NCBI GenBank assembly: GCA_946480065.1
Contig: CAMLJA010000011.1
Coordinates: 1 to 18,187, forward strand
Reading direction: 5' to 3'
Source of the DNA: an uncultured Thermomonas sp.
GTDB lineage: Bacteria; Pseudomonadota; Gammaproteobacteria; Xanthomonadales; Xanthomonadaceae
DNA length: 18,187 bases
The position numbers and the translations under genes were made by a program. Numbering within the stretch: the stretch's first letter is position 1; every line of letters begins with the position of its first letter. The notes beneath the pieces are model-generated. The model saw only the letters and a list, made by a program, of their open reading frames with translations, searched no databases and was not told the DNA's origin. Shown in pieces: positions 1 to 7,466 of the stretch.

Positions 1-639
1 GGCGGCGACCTCGGCTGGCGCGGCCTGAACGAGATCCCGCCCGCCTTCGCCACCATCATCCAGCCGATGCAGCCCGGCCAGGTCGTCGGTCCCATCCGCG
101 GCCCCAGCGGCTTCCAGCTGCTGCAGCTGGTGGAAACGCGCTCCCCGGCGGCCGGGGGTGGCGAGCAGGTCACCCAGTTCTCGGCGCGGCAGATCCTGGT
201 GAAGGTCGATGCGGACACCAGCGACGCGGCGGCCAAGGCGGAAGCCGACACGATCGCCGCCCGCCTGGCCGGCGGGGCGGATTTCGCCAAGCTGGCCAAG
301 GAGGCCTCCGACGACGAGGCCACCCGCCGCCGCGGCGGCGACCTGGGCTGGTTCGGGGCGGACACCTATGGCACCACCTTCGGCCTGCAGGTGGCCGCGC
401 TGGCGGACGGCCAGACCTCCGCGCCGTTCAAGACCGATGCCGGCTGGGTGATCGTGCAGCGCACCGGCAGCCGCCAGGTGAATGCCGGCGACGACGCACG
501 CCGCGCCCAGGTGCGCGAGACCATCGGCCGGCGCAAGCTTGAGGAAGAGTGGAGCCGGTTCCTGCGCGAGATGCGTGGCGAAGCCTTCGTGGACGTACGC
601 GGCGCCGACGGCGCGGTCCAGCCCGCCAGCGGCGGCTGA
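1..639 (+). CDS. surA: SurA periplasmic chaperone / peptidyl-prolyl isomerase, C-terminal part (5' end outside window)
   Basis: SurA escorts unfolded outer-membrane proteins across the periplasm. Only the last 212 codons are present, and the frame is open from base 1. Residues 1 to about 42 are the end of the first parvulin domain, including GGDLGWRGLNEIPPAF and the closing strand GFQLLQLVETR. After a short Gly-rich linker, residues 59 to about 154 are a complete second parvulin domain, starting QFSARQILVKVD, with GGDLGWFG and ending in GWVIVQRTG. The remaining residues form the C-terminal helix (RKLEEEWSRFLREMR) that packs on the N-domain in SurA, followed by a short Gly/Ala-rich tail. pdxA starts 10 bases after the stop, the usual order in Gammaproteobacteria. 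Two parvulin repeats plus this neighbour make SurA much more likely than PpiD or a single-domain parvulin. Confidence 0.95.
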   Translation, partial: GGDLGWRGLNEIPPAFATIIQPMQPGQVVGPIRGPSGFQLLQLVETRSPAAGGGEQVTQFSARQILVKVDADTSDAAAKAEADTIAARLAGGADFAKLAKEASDDEATRRRGGDLGWFGADTYGTTFGLQVAALADGQTSAPFKTDAGWVIVQRTGSRQVNAGDDARRAQVRETIGRRKLEEEWSRFLREMRGEAFVDVRGADGAVQPASGG

Positions 640-649
640 CGGGCCGCGC

Positions 650-1591
650 ATGCGGCCGCGGCTCGCCCTGGTCCCGGGTGAACCCGCGGGGATCGGCCCC
701 GAACTGGCGGTGCGCGCGCTGCAGCGCCGCTGGGACGCCGACCTGGTGGTCTACGCCGACCCCTCCGTCCTGGCCGGCGCGGCGCGCACGCTGGGCCTGC
801 CGCTGCCCGCCGACCTGGCCGTGGTCGAACTCCCCCTTGCCCTCGCCCCGGTCCCCGGCGCACCCGATCCGCGCAATGCGCGGGCGGTGGTCGCGGCCCT
901 GGAGCGCGCTGGCCGCGACTGCCTCGACGGCCGGCTGGACGGCGTGGTCACCGGACCGGTGCACAAGGCTGTGATCAACGATGCCGGGATCCCCTTCACC
1001 GGCACCACCGGGCTGCTGGCCGCGCAGGCGGGTCGCGAGGTGGTGATGATGCTGGCCAACGACATCGTGCGGGTGGCGCTGCAGACGGTCCACCTGCCGC
1101 TGCGCTCGGTCGCCGACGCGATCAGTCCCGATGCGCTGGCGCGCACCCTGCGGATCGTGCATGCCGCGCTGCGCGAGGAGTTCGGGATCGCCGATCCGCG
1201 GATCGCCGTGCTGGGGCTGAACCCGCACGCGGGCGAGGACGGCCACCTGGGGCGCGAGGAACTGGACGTGATCGCGCCCACGCTGGACCGGCTGCGCGCG
1301 GAAGGCATGCGGCTGGACGGCCCCCTGCCGGCGGATACCGCCTTCCTGCCGGCGCGTCTGCGCGAGACTGACGCGGTGCTGGCGATGTACCACGACCAGG
1401 GCCTGCCCGTGCTCAAGTACAGCGACTTCGCCAACGCGGTGAACATCAGCCTGGGGCTGCCGTATCCGCGGGTGGCGGTGGACCACGGCACCGCGCTGGA
1501 CCTGGCCGGCACCGGGGCGGCGGATCCCTCCAGCCTGTACGCCGCGATCGCGACCTGCGCGCGGATGGCGCGCACCCGGGCGCGCGCATGA
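650..1591 (+). CDS. pdxA: 4-hydroxythreonine-4-phosphate dehydrogenase PdxA
   Basis: PdxA oxidises 4-phosphohydroxy-L-threonine in the cytoplasm during pyridoxal phosphate synthesis (DXP-dependent route). The protein is 313 residues, slightly short for the family. It opens with LALVPGEPAGIGPEL and carries VVTGPVHKAVIN. The three expected metal-binding histidines are H149 (TVHLPL), H193 (LNPHAGEDG) and H248 (MYHDQGLPVLKY). VDHGTALDLAGTG near the end is also typical. Residues 117-120 read TGTT, where E. coli PdxA has TGHT with a substrate-binding His; from memory, Xanthomonas PdxA also has Thr there. I chose the ATG at 650 because the protein then begins at the conserved first strand. The frame is open further upstream, but that stretch overlaps surA. 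The stop overlaps the rsmA start as ATGA, which suggests translational coupling. Confidence 0.96.
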   Translation: MRPRLALVPGEPAGIGPELAVRALQRRWDADLVVYADPSVLAGAARTLGLPLPADLAVVELPLALAPVPGAPDPRNARAVVAALERAGRDCLDGRLDGVVTGPVHKAVINDAGIPFTGTTGLLAAQAGREVVMMLANDIVRVALQTVHLPLRSVADAISPDALARTLRIVHAALREEFGIADPRIAVLGLNPHAGEDGHLGREELDVIAPTLDRLRAEGMRLDGPLPADTAFLPARLRETDAVLAMYHDQGLPVLKYSDFANAVNISLGLPYPRVAVDHGTALDLAGTGAADPSSLYAAIATCARMARTRARA

Positions 1592-2424
1592 ACCGCCGCG
1601 ACGGCAATGCGCCGGCGGCACCTCCCGGCTTCGCCGCGGGCGCCAAGAAGCACCTCGGCCAGAATTTCCTGCACGACAAGGACGTGATCGACAAGATCGT
1701 GCGCGCCATCGACCCGAAGCCCGGCGACGCCCTGGTGGAGATAGGCCCCGGCCAGGGCGCGCTGACCTTCCCGCTGCTGGACACGCACGGCGAGCTGACC
1801 GCGATCGAGTTCGACCGCGACCTGCACGCGCCGCTGCAGGCCGCGGCGCGCGCCCACGGCACGCTGCACCTGATCGAAGGCGACGTGCTGGGCGTGGACT
1901 TCACCGCGTTGGCCGCGCGCGCCGGCGACGCGCAGGGGCAGCTCCGGCTGGCGGGCAACCTGCCCTACAACCTGTCCTCGCCGATCCTGTTCCACGCGCT
2001 GGACCACGCCGCCGCCATCCGCGACATGCACTTCATGCTGCAGAAGGAAGTGGTGGAGCGGATGGCCGCGGGCCCCGGCACCAAGGTCTACGGGCGGCTG
2101 TCGGTGATGCTGCAGGCCTACTGCGCGGTGACGCCGCTGTTCACGGTGCCGCCGGGCGCGTTCCGGCCCGCGCCCAAGGTGGAGTCCGCGGTGGTGCGGC
2201 TGGTGCCGAAGCCGGCCGAGGGCATCGAGGTGGCGGACCGGACCGCGTTCGCGGACGTGGTCCGCGCGGCCTTCGGCCAGCGCCGCAAGACCCTGCGCAA
2301 CGCCCTGAACGGCGTGGCCGACGCGGCCGCGATCGAAGCCGCTGGGCTGCGCGCCGACGCGCGCGCCGAGCAGGTGGAGGTGGCCGGCTTCGTGCGGCTG
2401 GCCAACCTGCTCGCCGCGGGGTGA
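1588..2424 (+). CDS. rsmA: 16S rRNA (adenine1518-N6/adenine1519-N6)-dimethyltransferase RsmA (KsgA)
   Basis: RsmA dimethylates two adjacent adenines in the last helix of 16S rRNA, using S-adenosylmethionine, as a late checkpoint in 30S assembly. The protein has 278 residues, a normal length. Visible motifs are [11 protein letters not shown] (21-30), the SAM-binding loop [11 protein letters not shown] (50-60), the acidic end of strand 2 in AIEFDRD, IEGDVL (97-101), and catalytic motif [14 protein letters not shown] (122-133). Further on are [19 protein letters not shown] and the C-terminal [12 protein letters not shown]. The first 18 residues are a poorly conserved Ala/Pro-rich lead-in. The ATG lies inside the end of pdxA (ATGA overlap), so translation is probably coupled. 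apaG follows directly. Confidence 0.97.
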   Translation: MNRRDGNAPAAPPGFAAGAKKHLGQNFLHDKDVIDKIVRAIDPKPGDALVEIGPGQGALTFPLLDTHGELTAIEFDRDLHAPLQAAARAHGTLHLIEGDVLGVDFTALAARAGDAQGQLRLAGNLPYNLSSPILFHALDHAAAIRDMHFMLQKEVVERMAAGPGTKVYGRLSVMLQAYCAVTPLFTVPPGAFRPAPKVESAVVRLVPKPAEGIEVADRTAFADVVRAAFGQRRKTLRNALNGVADAAAIEAAGLRADARAEQVEVAGFVRLANLLAAG

Positions 2425-2437
2425 AGGAACGTTGATG
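2424..2437 (+). promoter_or_regulatory. Shine-Dalgarno AAGGAA with an alternative upstream ATG for apaG
   Basis: AAGGAA at 2424-2429 sits five bases before an in-frame ATG at 2435-2437. This is the best ribosome binding site near apaG. Starting here would add 12 mostly basic residues ([12 protein letters not shown]) to the family-length protein. The core apaG ATG at 2471 has no such site. Confidence 0.5.
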
Positions 2438-2458
2438 CGGCGCGGCCGGCATGGCCGC

Positions 2459-2464
2459 TACACT
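2459..2464 (+). promoter_or_regulatory. -10-like hexamer TACACT just before apaG
   Basis: TACACT matches the sigma-70 -10 consensus at four of six positions and stands out from GC-rich surroundings. Exactly six bases separate it from the ATG at 2471, so transcription would start at or next to that ATG. The only -35-like sequence (TTGATG, 2432-2437) is 21 bases away, longer than usual. Confidence 0.35.
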
Positions 2465-2470
2465 AGCCGC

Positions 2471-2851
2471 ATGGGCACCATCGACTACCACTTCGACATC
2501 GCGGTCGACACCCGCTTCCTGGACGACCAGTCCGCGCCCGACGAGGGCCGGTTCGTCTTCGCCTACACCATCCACATCCGCAACGACGGCAAGGTCCCGG
2601 CGCGCCTGCTGGGCCGCCACTGGCTGATCACCGACGGCAACGGCAACGTGCGCGAGGTGGTCGGCGAGGGCGTGGTCGGCGAGCAGCCGTGGCTGCGGCC
2701 GGGCGAAGGCTTCGAATACACCTCGGGCGCGGTACTGGAAACCGACATCGGCACCATGCGCGGCAGCTACGACGTGCTGGCCGACGACGGCACCCGCTTC
2801 GCCGCGCCGATCCCGCCGTTCACCCTGTCCGTGCCCCGCACGCTGCACTGA
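2471..2851 (+). CDS. apaG: ApaG (CorD) protein, fibronectin-III-like domain of unknown biochemical role
   Basis: ApaG is a small soluble protein with an immunoglobulin/fibronectin-III-like beta-sandwich, named CorD in Salmonella after cobalt resistance and Mg2+ efflux phenotypes. Its biochemical activity is not firmly established. From the ATG at 2471 the product is 126 residues, very close to E. coli ApaG (125). Family sequence is clear throughout: [55 protein letters not shown] and the C-terminal [10 protein letters not shown]. An in-frame ATG at 2435 with a good Shine-Dalgarno would give a 138-residue version. I kept 2471 on family length, but both starts may be used. apaG lies 46 bases after rsmA, and apaH begins 10 bases after its stop. 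Confidence 0.93.
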   Translation: MGTIDYHFDIAVDTRFLDDQSAPDEGRFVFAYTIHIRNDGKVPARLLGRHWLITDGNGNVREVVGEGVVGEQPWLRPGEGFEYTSGAVLETDIGTMRGSYDVLADDGTRFAAPIPPFTLSVPRTLH

Positions 2852-2861
2852 GGACGCGACC

Positions 2862-3773
2862 TTGGCGGTCTGGGCCATCGGCGACCTCCAGGGTTGCCAC
2901 GACGTCACCCAGCGCCTGCTGGAGCGGATCCGCTTCGACCCGGCGGTGGACCGGCTGTGGTTCTGCGGCGACCTGGTCAACCGCGGCGGGCAGTCGATCG
3001 AAACCCTGCGGCTGGTGCATTCGCTGCGGCACGTATCGCACGTGGTGCTGGGCAACCACGACCTCTCGCTGCTGGCGATCGGCGAGCGCAGCCCCGACGA
3101 CCAGCGCAAGGTCAACCCGGACCTGCAGGGCGTGCTGTTCGCCGACGACGCCCGCGAGCTGCTGGACTGGCTGCGCGGCCAGGAGCTGGCGCACGTGGAC
3201 CGCGGGCTGGGCTGGATGATGGTGCACGCGGGGCTGGCCCCGAAGTGGACCACCCAGCTGGCCGAACGGCACGCGCGCGAGATCGAGGCACGGCTGCGCG
3301 GCGATCAGTACCGCAAGCTGCTCAAGCACATGTACGGCGACGGGCCCGACTGGTCGCCGCGGCTGGCCGGCAGCGACCGCGACCGCGCCATCATCAACGT
3401 GTTCACCCGCATGCGCTACTGCAGCCCGCGCGGGCGGATCGCGTTCGAGCACAAGGGCGAACCCGGCACCCAGCCGCCGGGCCTGTACCCGTGGTATTCG
3501 GTGCCGGGCCACGCGCCGCGCGACCTCAGGATCGTCTGCGGCCACTGGAGCACGCTGGGCCTGTTCGTGGGCCACGGCGTGCACGCCATCGACACCGGCG
3601 CGGTCTGGGGCGGCAAGCTCACCGCGATCCAGCTGGACGCCGAGGGCGTGAACATCGTGCAGGTGCCGGGGCGCGACGAGCCGGCGCCGCCGCCGAAGAA
3701 GCGGCCGTCGCGGCAGCCGCGGCGCGACCGCCCCCAGCGCGACCGCCCGCGGGACGGTCAGGCCGGCGCGTAG
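2862..3773 (+). CDS. apaH: Symmetrical bis(5'-nucleosyl)-tetraphosphatase ApaH
   Basis: ApaH splits Ap4A into two ADP in the cytoplasm; members can also remove Np4 caps from RNA. The 303-residue product has the metallophosphatase motifs in order: GDLQGCHD (7-14), GDLVNRGG (36-43), GNHD (64-67), VHAGLAP (121-127) and GHWS (227-230). It also has the ApaH-typical HMYGDGPDWSP and VFTRMRYCSPRGR. The start codon is TTG, preceded by AGGA seven bases upstream; it aligns with residue 1 of E. coli ApaH, and no in-frame ATG fits. Residues 271-303 form a Pro/Arg/Lys-rich tail absent from E. coli ApaH. The last 16 bases overlap the end of folA on the other strand. Confidence 0.96.
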   Translation: MAVWAIGDLQGCHDVTQRLLERIRFDPAVDRLWFCGDLVNRGGQSIETLRLVHSLRHVSHVVLGNHDLSLLAIGERSPDDQRKVNPDLQGVLFADDARELLDWLRGQELAHVDRGLGWMMVHAGLAPKWTTQLAERHAREIEARLRGDQYRKLLKHMYGDGPDWSPRLAGSDRDRAIINVFTRMRYCSPRGRIAFEHKGEPGTQPPGLYPWYSVPGHAPRDLRIVCGHWSTLGLFVGHGVHAIDTGAVWGGKLTAIQLDAEGVNIVQVPGRDEPAPPPKKRPSRQPRRDRPQRDRPRDGQAGA

Positions 3774-4249
3774 TCCACGGCCTCGAAGGCGAACGCATGC
3801 GACGCGTCCGCCGGGTGCGGGACGCGCGCGGTTTCCCGCCAGGCGGCAGGGTCGAAGCGCGGGAAGAACGCGTCGGCACCCTCCACCACGGTGTCGACGT
3901 GGGTGAGGTGCAGGCAGGTGGCGCGCGGCAGGGCCAGCGCGTAGACCTCGCCGCCGCCGATCACGCAAAGCTCGTCGCCGTCGCGCGCGGCGAGGGCGAG
4001 GGCTTCCTCCAGCGACGCCACCGCCTGCATGCCGTCGAACGGCGCCTTCCCAGCGCGCGTCAGCACCAGGTTGCGCCGCTTCGGCAGCGCGCGGCCCAGC
4101 GACTCCGCGGTGCGCCGCCCCATCAGCACCGGCTTGCCCAGGGTCAGCCCCTTGAAATGCCTGAGGTCGTCGGGCAGGTGCCAGGGCAGCGCGTTGCCGC
4201 GGCCGATGGCGAACCGGCGGTCGAGGGCGGCGATCAGGGAAACGCGCAT
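3758..4249 (-). CDS. folA: Dihydrofolate reductase FolA
   Basis: FolA reduces dihydrofolate to tetrahydrofolate with NADPH, regenerating the cofactor consumed by the neighbouring thymidylate synthase. The protein has 163 residues, normal for chromosomal DHFR. Family features are VSLIAALDRRFAIGRGNALPWHLPDDL near the N-terminus, with the catalytic acid at D28 (equivalent to E. coli D27), the NADPH-binding VLMGRRTAESLGRALPKRRN, and CVIGGGEVYALALP. HLTHVDTVVEGADAFFP follows. The ATG lies 23 bases after the thyA stop. No Shine-Dalgarno is visible (the leader reads CCTCCCCGG), so it may depend on coupling with thyA. The 3' end runs 16 bases into apaH. Confidence 0.96.
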   Translation of the reverse strand: MRVSLIAALDRRFAIGRGNALPWHLPDDLRHFKGLTLGKPVLMGRRTAESLGRALPKRRNLVLTRAGKAPFDGMQAVASLEEALALAARDGDELCVIGGGEVYALALPRATCLHLTHVDTVVEGADAFFPRFDPAAWRETARVPHPADASHAFAFEAVDYAPA

Positions 4250-4272
4250 CCGGGGAGGCGGCAGCGCGCCGC

Positions 4273-5067
4273 TCAGACCGCCACCGGGGCCTTGATCGCC
4301 GGCCACGGGTCGTACCCCTCGATGGCGATGTCCTCGAACCGGAAGCCGAAGATGTCCGTCACCTCCGGATTCAGGCGCAGCGCCGGCAGCACGCGGGGCG
4401 TGCGCGCCAGCTGCTCGCGCGCCTGCTCGAAATGGTTGGAATACAGGTGGGCGTCGCCCAGCGTGTGGACGAAGTCGCCCACGCCCAGCCCGCAGACCTG
4501 CGCCACCATGTGGGTCAGCAGCGCGTAGCTGGCGATGTTGAACGGCACGCCCAGGAAGATGTCGCCGCTGCGCTGGTAGAGCTGGCAGCTCAGGCGGCCG
4601 TCGGCCACGTAGAACTGGAACAGCGTATGGCAAGGCTGCAGTGCCATCTTCGGCAGGTCGGCCACGTTCCAGGCGGAGACGATCAGGCGGCGCGAGTCGG
4701 GATTGCGGCGGATCTCGTTCACCACCCAGCGGATCTGGTCGTGGGTCTGGCCGTCCGCGCCCTCCCAGCTGCGCCACTGCTTGCCGTAGACCGGGCCCAG
4801 CTCGCCGGCGGCGTCCGCCCACTCGTCCCAGATGCCGACCTTGTGGTCCTTCAGGTAGCCGATGTTGGTGCTGCCCTGCAGGAACCAGAGCAGCTCGTGG
4901 ACGATCGAGCGCAGGTGCAGCTTCTTGGTGGTCACCAGCGGGAAGCCTTCGCGCAGGTCGAAGCGCATCTGCCAGCCGAACACGCTGCGGGTGCCGGTGC
5001 CGGTGCGGTCGGCCTTCTCGGTGCCGTGTTCCAGCACGTGGCCCAGCAGGTGCAGGTACTGGCGCAT
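4273..5067 (-). CDS. thyA: Thymidylate synthase ThyA
   Basis: ThyA methylates dUMP to dTMP, using methylene-tetrahydrofolate as both carbon and hydride donor, and releases dihydrofolate for FolA. The 264 residues equal the E. coli length. Visible features are the dUMP phosphate-binding Arg in [14 protein letters not shown] (R21), the catalytic cysteine C146 in [35 protein letters not shown] and GDAHLYSNH. The C-terminus ends ..IKAPVAV, matching the usual mobile C-terminal residues. The ATG overlaps the lgt stop as TGATG, so the pair is probably translationally coupled, as in the lgt-thyA pair of E. coli. folA follows after 23 bases. Confidence 0.98.
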   Translation of the reverse strand: MRQYLHLLGHVLEHGTEKADRTGTGTRSVFGWQMRFDLREGFPLVTTKKLHLRSIVHELLWFLQGSTNIGYLKDHKVGIWDEWADAAGELGPVYGKQWRSWEGADGQTHDQIRWVVNEIRRNPDSRRLIVSAWNVADLPKMALQPCHTLFQFYVADGRLSCQLYQRSGDIFLGVPFNIASYALLTHMVAQVCGLGVGDFVHTLGDAHLYSNHFEQAREQLARTPRVLPALRLNPEVTDIFGFRFEDIAIEGYDPWPAIKAPVAV

Positions 5068-5993
5068 CAGCGTGGCTCCGGCGCCAGCGTCGGCGCGCTG
5101 CGCGAGCGCCACAGCCAGTACAAGCCCAGCAGCACCAGCGGCAGGCTCAGCACCTGGCCCATGGTGAGCCAGCCGAAGGCCAGGTAGCCCAGCTGGGCGT
5201 CCGGCTCGCGGACGAACTCCACCAGGAAGCGGAAGCCGCCGTAGAGCAGCGCGAACAGCCCTGACACGGCGTAGCGCGGGCGCGGCTTGCGCGAGTACCA
5301 CACCAGCGCGCAGAACATGACCAGGCCTTCCAGCGTGGCCTGGTAGAGCTGCGAGGGGTGGCGCGCGAACGCGTCCAGCAGGCCGGCGTCGAACTGCGCC
5401 TTCAGCGCGCCGGCATCCATCGATGCGAACGGCTCCGGCAGCGCGCGCGGGAACACCACGCCCCAGCCGTCGAAGGCGGTGCCCTGGGTGGGCTTGCCCC
5501 AGAGCTCGCCGCCGATGTAGTTGCCGATCCGGCCGAAGCCCAGGCCCGCCGGGACCAGCGGGGCGATGAAGTCGACGGTGTCGAAGACGTGCAGGCCGTG
5601 CTTGCGCGACCACCAGGCGATCGCGGCCACCACGCCCAGCAGCCCGCCGTGGAAGCTCATCCCGCCCTCCCAGACGCGCAGGATCAGCAGCGGGTTGGCG
5701 ATGAATTCGCCCAGGTCGTAGAACAGCATGTAGCCGATGCGTCCGCCCAGGACCACGCCGAGCATGCCGTAGAACATCAGGTCGCCGAAGCCCTGTTCGT
5801 CCACCCCGGGCAGCCGGCCGGCGCGGACGCGGTGGCGGCCCAGCCACCAGGCGACCAGGAAGCCGAGCAGGTACATCAGGCCGTACCAGTGGACCTGCGG
5901 ATGCACGCTGCCGAGCAGCGGCAGGTTCCAGGTGCCCAGGTCGAGGGCGATGGGATCGATCTGGTGTAGGAGGATGTGGCTGGACGCTGGCAT
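5067..5993 (-). CDS. lgt: Phosphatidylglycerol--prolipoprotein diacylglyceryl transferase Lgt
   Basis: Lgt is an inner-membrane enzyme that transfers diacylglycerol from phosphatidylglycerol to the lipobox cysteine of prolipoproteins, the first step of lipoprotein maturation. The 308-residue product has about seven hydrophobic segments. Family motifs are [12 protein letters not shown] (83-94), MSFHGGLLG with H115 (E. coli H103), [14 protein letters not shown] with R155 (E. coli R143), RHPSQLYQ (211-218) and [18 protein letters not shown] (252-269). The ATG at 5993 gives the normal N-terminus with [10 protein letters not shown] in TM1. The reading frame stays open further upstream, but only across other genes. 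No ribosome binding site precedes the ATG; a -10-like CACAAT lies six bases upstream. thyA overlaps the stop by one base. Confidence 0.97.
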   Translation of the reverse strand: MPASSHILLHQIDPIALDLGTWNLPLLGSVHPQVHWYGLMYLLGFLVAWWLGRHRVRAGRLPGVDEQGFGDLMFYGMLGVVLGGRIGYMLFYDLGEFIANPLLILRVWEGGMSFHGGLLGVVAAIAWWSRKHGLHVFDTVDFIAPLVPAGLGFGRIGNYIGGELWGKPTQGTAFDGWGVVFPRALPEPFASMDAGALKAQFDAGLLDAFARHPSQLYQATLEGLVMFCALVWYSRKPRPRYAVSGLFALLYGGFRFLVEFVREPDAQLGYLAFGWLTMGQVLSLPLVLLGLYWLWRSRSAPTLAPEPR

Positions 5994-5999
5994 CCGCCT

Positions 6000-6005
6000 A
6001 TTGTG
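6000..6005 (-). promoter_or_regulatory. -10-like hexamer CACAAT before lgt
   Basis: On the minus strand CACAAT is followed by six bases (AGGCGG) and then the lgt ATG, so a transcript starting about seven bases downstream would be leaderless. Four of six positions match the -10 consensus. I see no -35 hexamer at the proper distance and no TGn extension. Confidence 0.3.
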
Positions 6006-6049
6006 CCGCAGATGGACCGGCGGCCGGGCCCTGACGCGGCACCAGCGCG

Positions 6050-6553
6050 CTACAGGATGACCGGCGCGTCCGGCAGCTCGTCCACGTCGGCCTCGCCCGG
6101 CGCGCGCGGGAAGTGGGTGGCCAGCAGCGCGCCCACCGCCTGCACGCCGGCGACCACCGCGTCGGCATGCTCGCCGGCCCGCAGCCGCTCCTCCATCAGC
6201 TGGCAGACGCCGCGCCACTGGGCGTCGCTGACGCGTCCGGCCAGGCCGCGGTCGGCCACGATCTCGATCCGGTGGTCGGCCAGCAGCAGGTACACCAGCA
6301 CCCCGTTGTTGGCGGCCGTGTCCCAGACCCGCAGCCGCGCGAACGCGGCCTCCGCGCGCGCGCGCGCCGACACCCCGGCCAACACGTCGCGCAGCGGCAG
6401 CGCCGACTCCACCGCGAAGCAGACCTCGCCGCGGTGCCCGGCCTCGCCCTGCGCGATGGCCTCGGCGATGCGCGCCATCGCCGGCGCCGGGAACCGGGTG
6501 CGCGCGTCGGCGGTGGACAGGTGCGCCAGCAGGCGCGACAGGGTCCCGGCCAT
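6050..6553 (-). CDS. Cytoplasmic TPM-domain protein (second TPM gene of the lemA cluster)
   Basis: This 167-residue protein belongs to the TPM (formerly DUF477) family, whose first structures showed a Rossmann-like fold with a proposed phosphatase activity. The function of this subgroup is unknown. It has no signal peptide and no convincing membrane segment, so it is probably cytoplasmic or on the inner face of the membrane, unlike the secreted TPM protein encoded just before it. Typical features are [15 protein letters not shown] (42-56), an Ala/Arg-rich helix [37 protein letters not shown] (82-101) and the final amphipathic helix. The ATG at 6553 overlaps the stop of the preceding gene by one base (TGATG), so the two are probably translated together. 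lgt follows after 56 bases. Confidence 0.88.
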   Translation of the reverse strand: MAGTLSRLLAHLSTADARTRFPAPAMARIAEAIAQGEAGHRGEVCFAVESALPLRDVLAGVSARARAEAAFARLRVWDTAANNGVLVYLLLADHRIEIVADRGLAGRVSDAQWRGVCQLMEERLRAGEHADAVVAGVQAVGALLATHFPRAPGEADVDELPDAPVIL

Positions 6554-7440
6554 CACCAGCCTCCCGAGGCGCCACCGCCCCCGGACATGCCGCCACCGCC
6601 CGACCAGCCGCCGCCGGAGGAGCCGCCGCCCCAGCCGCCACCGCCCATCCCGCCGCCGGGGAAGCCGCCCCAGCCGCCGTGGCGCGCGAAGCGTCCGCCG
6701 CCGCCGCTGGCCAGGCCCAGCATGAAGCCGATGAAGGCCCCGATCCCGCCCACCAGCAGGGCCGAGGACAGCAGCCACGCCACCGCACCGCTGGCGCCGC
6801 CGCCGAACAGCCCGCGCAGCCCCGCCGGCAGCCGGCCGAAGAAGGCGCGCGCGAACTGCCCCACCACGAACGCGGCGAACAGCGCGAACAGCCAGTCGCC
6901 GCCGCGGTCGGCGCCGGTCGGGTTGTCCGCCACCGGTTCCGGCAGCGGCTCGCCGTCGACCAGCTTCACCAGCTGCGCGGTGGCCTCCACGATGCCGCCG
7001 GCGTAGTCGCCCTGGCGGAACTTCGGCACCAGGTATTCCTGGATCACCCGGCCCGCGGTGATGTCGGGGATCGCGCCCTCCAGGCCGTAGCCCACCTCGA
7101 TCCGGACCTTGCGGTCGTCCTTGGCGACGACCAGCAGGACGCCGTCGTCCACGCCCTTGCGCCCCAGCTTGAAGGCCTCGAAGGCGCGCACGGCGTACTG
7201 CTCGATCGTCTCCGGGGCAGTGGTGGGCACCATCAGGACCTGCAGCTGCGCGCCCTTGCGCTGCTGCAGGTCGAGCGCCTGCCGCTCCAGCTGCTGGCGG
7301 GTGGCGGCGTCCAGGGTGCCGGTGGTGTCGACCACCGGCGAATCCAGCGCCGGGATCGGCGCCTGCTGCGCGCGCGCCGGCAAGGCGGCCCCGAGCAGCG
7401 CGAGGGCCAGCAGCAGCGCGAGCGCCACCCGGTTCGCCAT
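6553..7440 (-). CDS. Secreted/membrane TPM-domain protein, YgcG-like, with glycine-rich tail
   Basis: The 295-residue product starts with a clear signal peptide (hydrophobic Leu/Ala run, likely cut after ARA at residue 24). A TPM domain spans about 33-155, with [59 protein letters not shown] and a helix ending in VKLVDG. Two hydrophobic segments follow (about 181-200 and 215-240). Residues 246-295 are almost all Gly with scattered Trp, Ser and Met. TPM domain, membrane anchor and Gly-rich C-terminus are the standard layout of YgcG-like proteins encoded beside lemA. The biochemical function is not settled; plant TPM relatives act in photosystem II repair. A hairpin sits directly before the ATG and no Shine-Dalgarno is visible. 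Confidence 0.9.
   Translation of the reverse strand: MANRVALALLLALALLGAALPARAQQAPIPALDSPVVDTTGTLDAATRQQLERQALDLQQRKGAQLQVLMVPTTAPETIEQYAVRAFEAFKLGRKGVDDGVLLVVAKDDRKVRIEVGYGLEGAIPDITAGRVIQEYLVPKFRQGDYAGGIVEATAQLVKLVDGEPLPEPVADNPTGADRGGDWLFALFAAFVVGQFARAFFGRLPAGLRGLFGGGASGAVAWLLSSALLVGGIGAFIGFMLGLASGGGGRFARHGGWGGFPGGGMGGGGWGGGSSGGGWSGGGGMSGGGGASGGW
6556..6705 (-). repeat. Low-complexity Gly-codon repeat encoding the C-terminal tail
   Basis: On the plus strand the stretch reads as runs of CCGCC and CCACC, which are GGN codons on the coding strand. It encodes about 50 residues made of GGG, GGW and GGM units. Such stretches change length readily by slippage, so it is a likely site of variation between strains. 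Confidence 0.75.
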
Positions 7441-7446
7441 CGCGAG

Positions 7447-7466
7447 GACCGCGGCGATCCGCGGTC
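7447..7466 (-). promoter_or_regulatory. Perfect 8-bp hairpin at the lemA stop, just before the TPM gene start
   Basis: On the minus strand the arms are GACCGCGG (7466-7459) and CCGCGGTC (7454-7447), with an ATCG loop. The first arm begins inside the lemA TGA, and the second ends six bases before the ATG at 7440, where a Shine-Dalgarno would be expected. There is no T-run, so it is not a standard terminator. It could act in mRNA processing or stability, or control access to the downstream start. Confidence 0.55.

Noticed and set aside
428..1621. Long minus-strand open frame opposite pdxA (about 397 codons)
   Set aside because: It lies fully antisense to surA and pdxA, and its translation is low-complexity Arg/Gln/His/Gly sequence with no recognisable domain. 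Such frames are common in very GC-rich DNA.
2432..2464. Full sigma-70 promoter TTGATG...TACACT before apaG
   Set aside because: The spacer is 21 bases, too long for a normal sigma-70 promoter. I kept only the -10-like hexamer, at low confidence.
2894..4528. Long plus-strand open frame over apaH, folA and part of thyA (about 544 codons)
   Set aside because: It runs out of frame through apaH and antisense to folA and thyA. Its composition is Arg/Ala/Pro-rich, typical of a shadow frame, with no motif and no ribosome binding site.
6556..6720. CCGCC/CCACC repeats considered as a CRISPR or other regulatory repeat array
   Set aside because: The units are short, irregular and without spacers, and they encode the Gly-rich tail of a YgcG-like protein.
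5994..6788. Upstream extension of lgt in the same open frame
   Set aside because: The extension lies within the two TPM genes in another frame, and it would put about 265 Ala/Gly/Arg-rich residues before the normal Lgt N-terminus.
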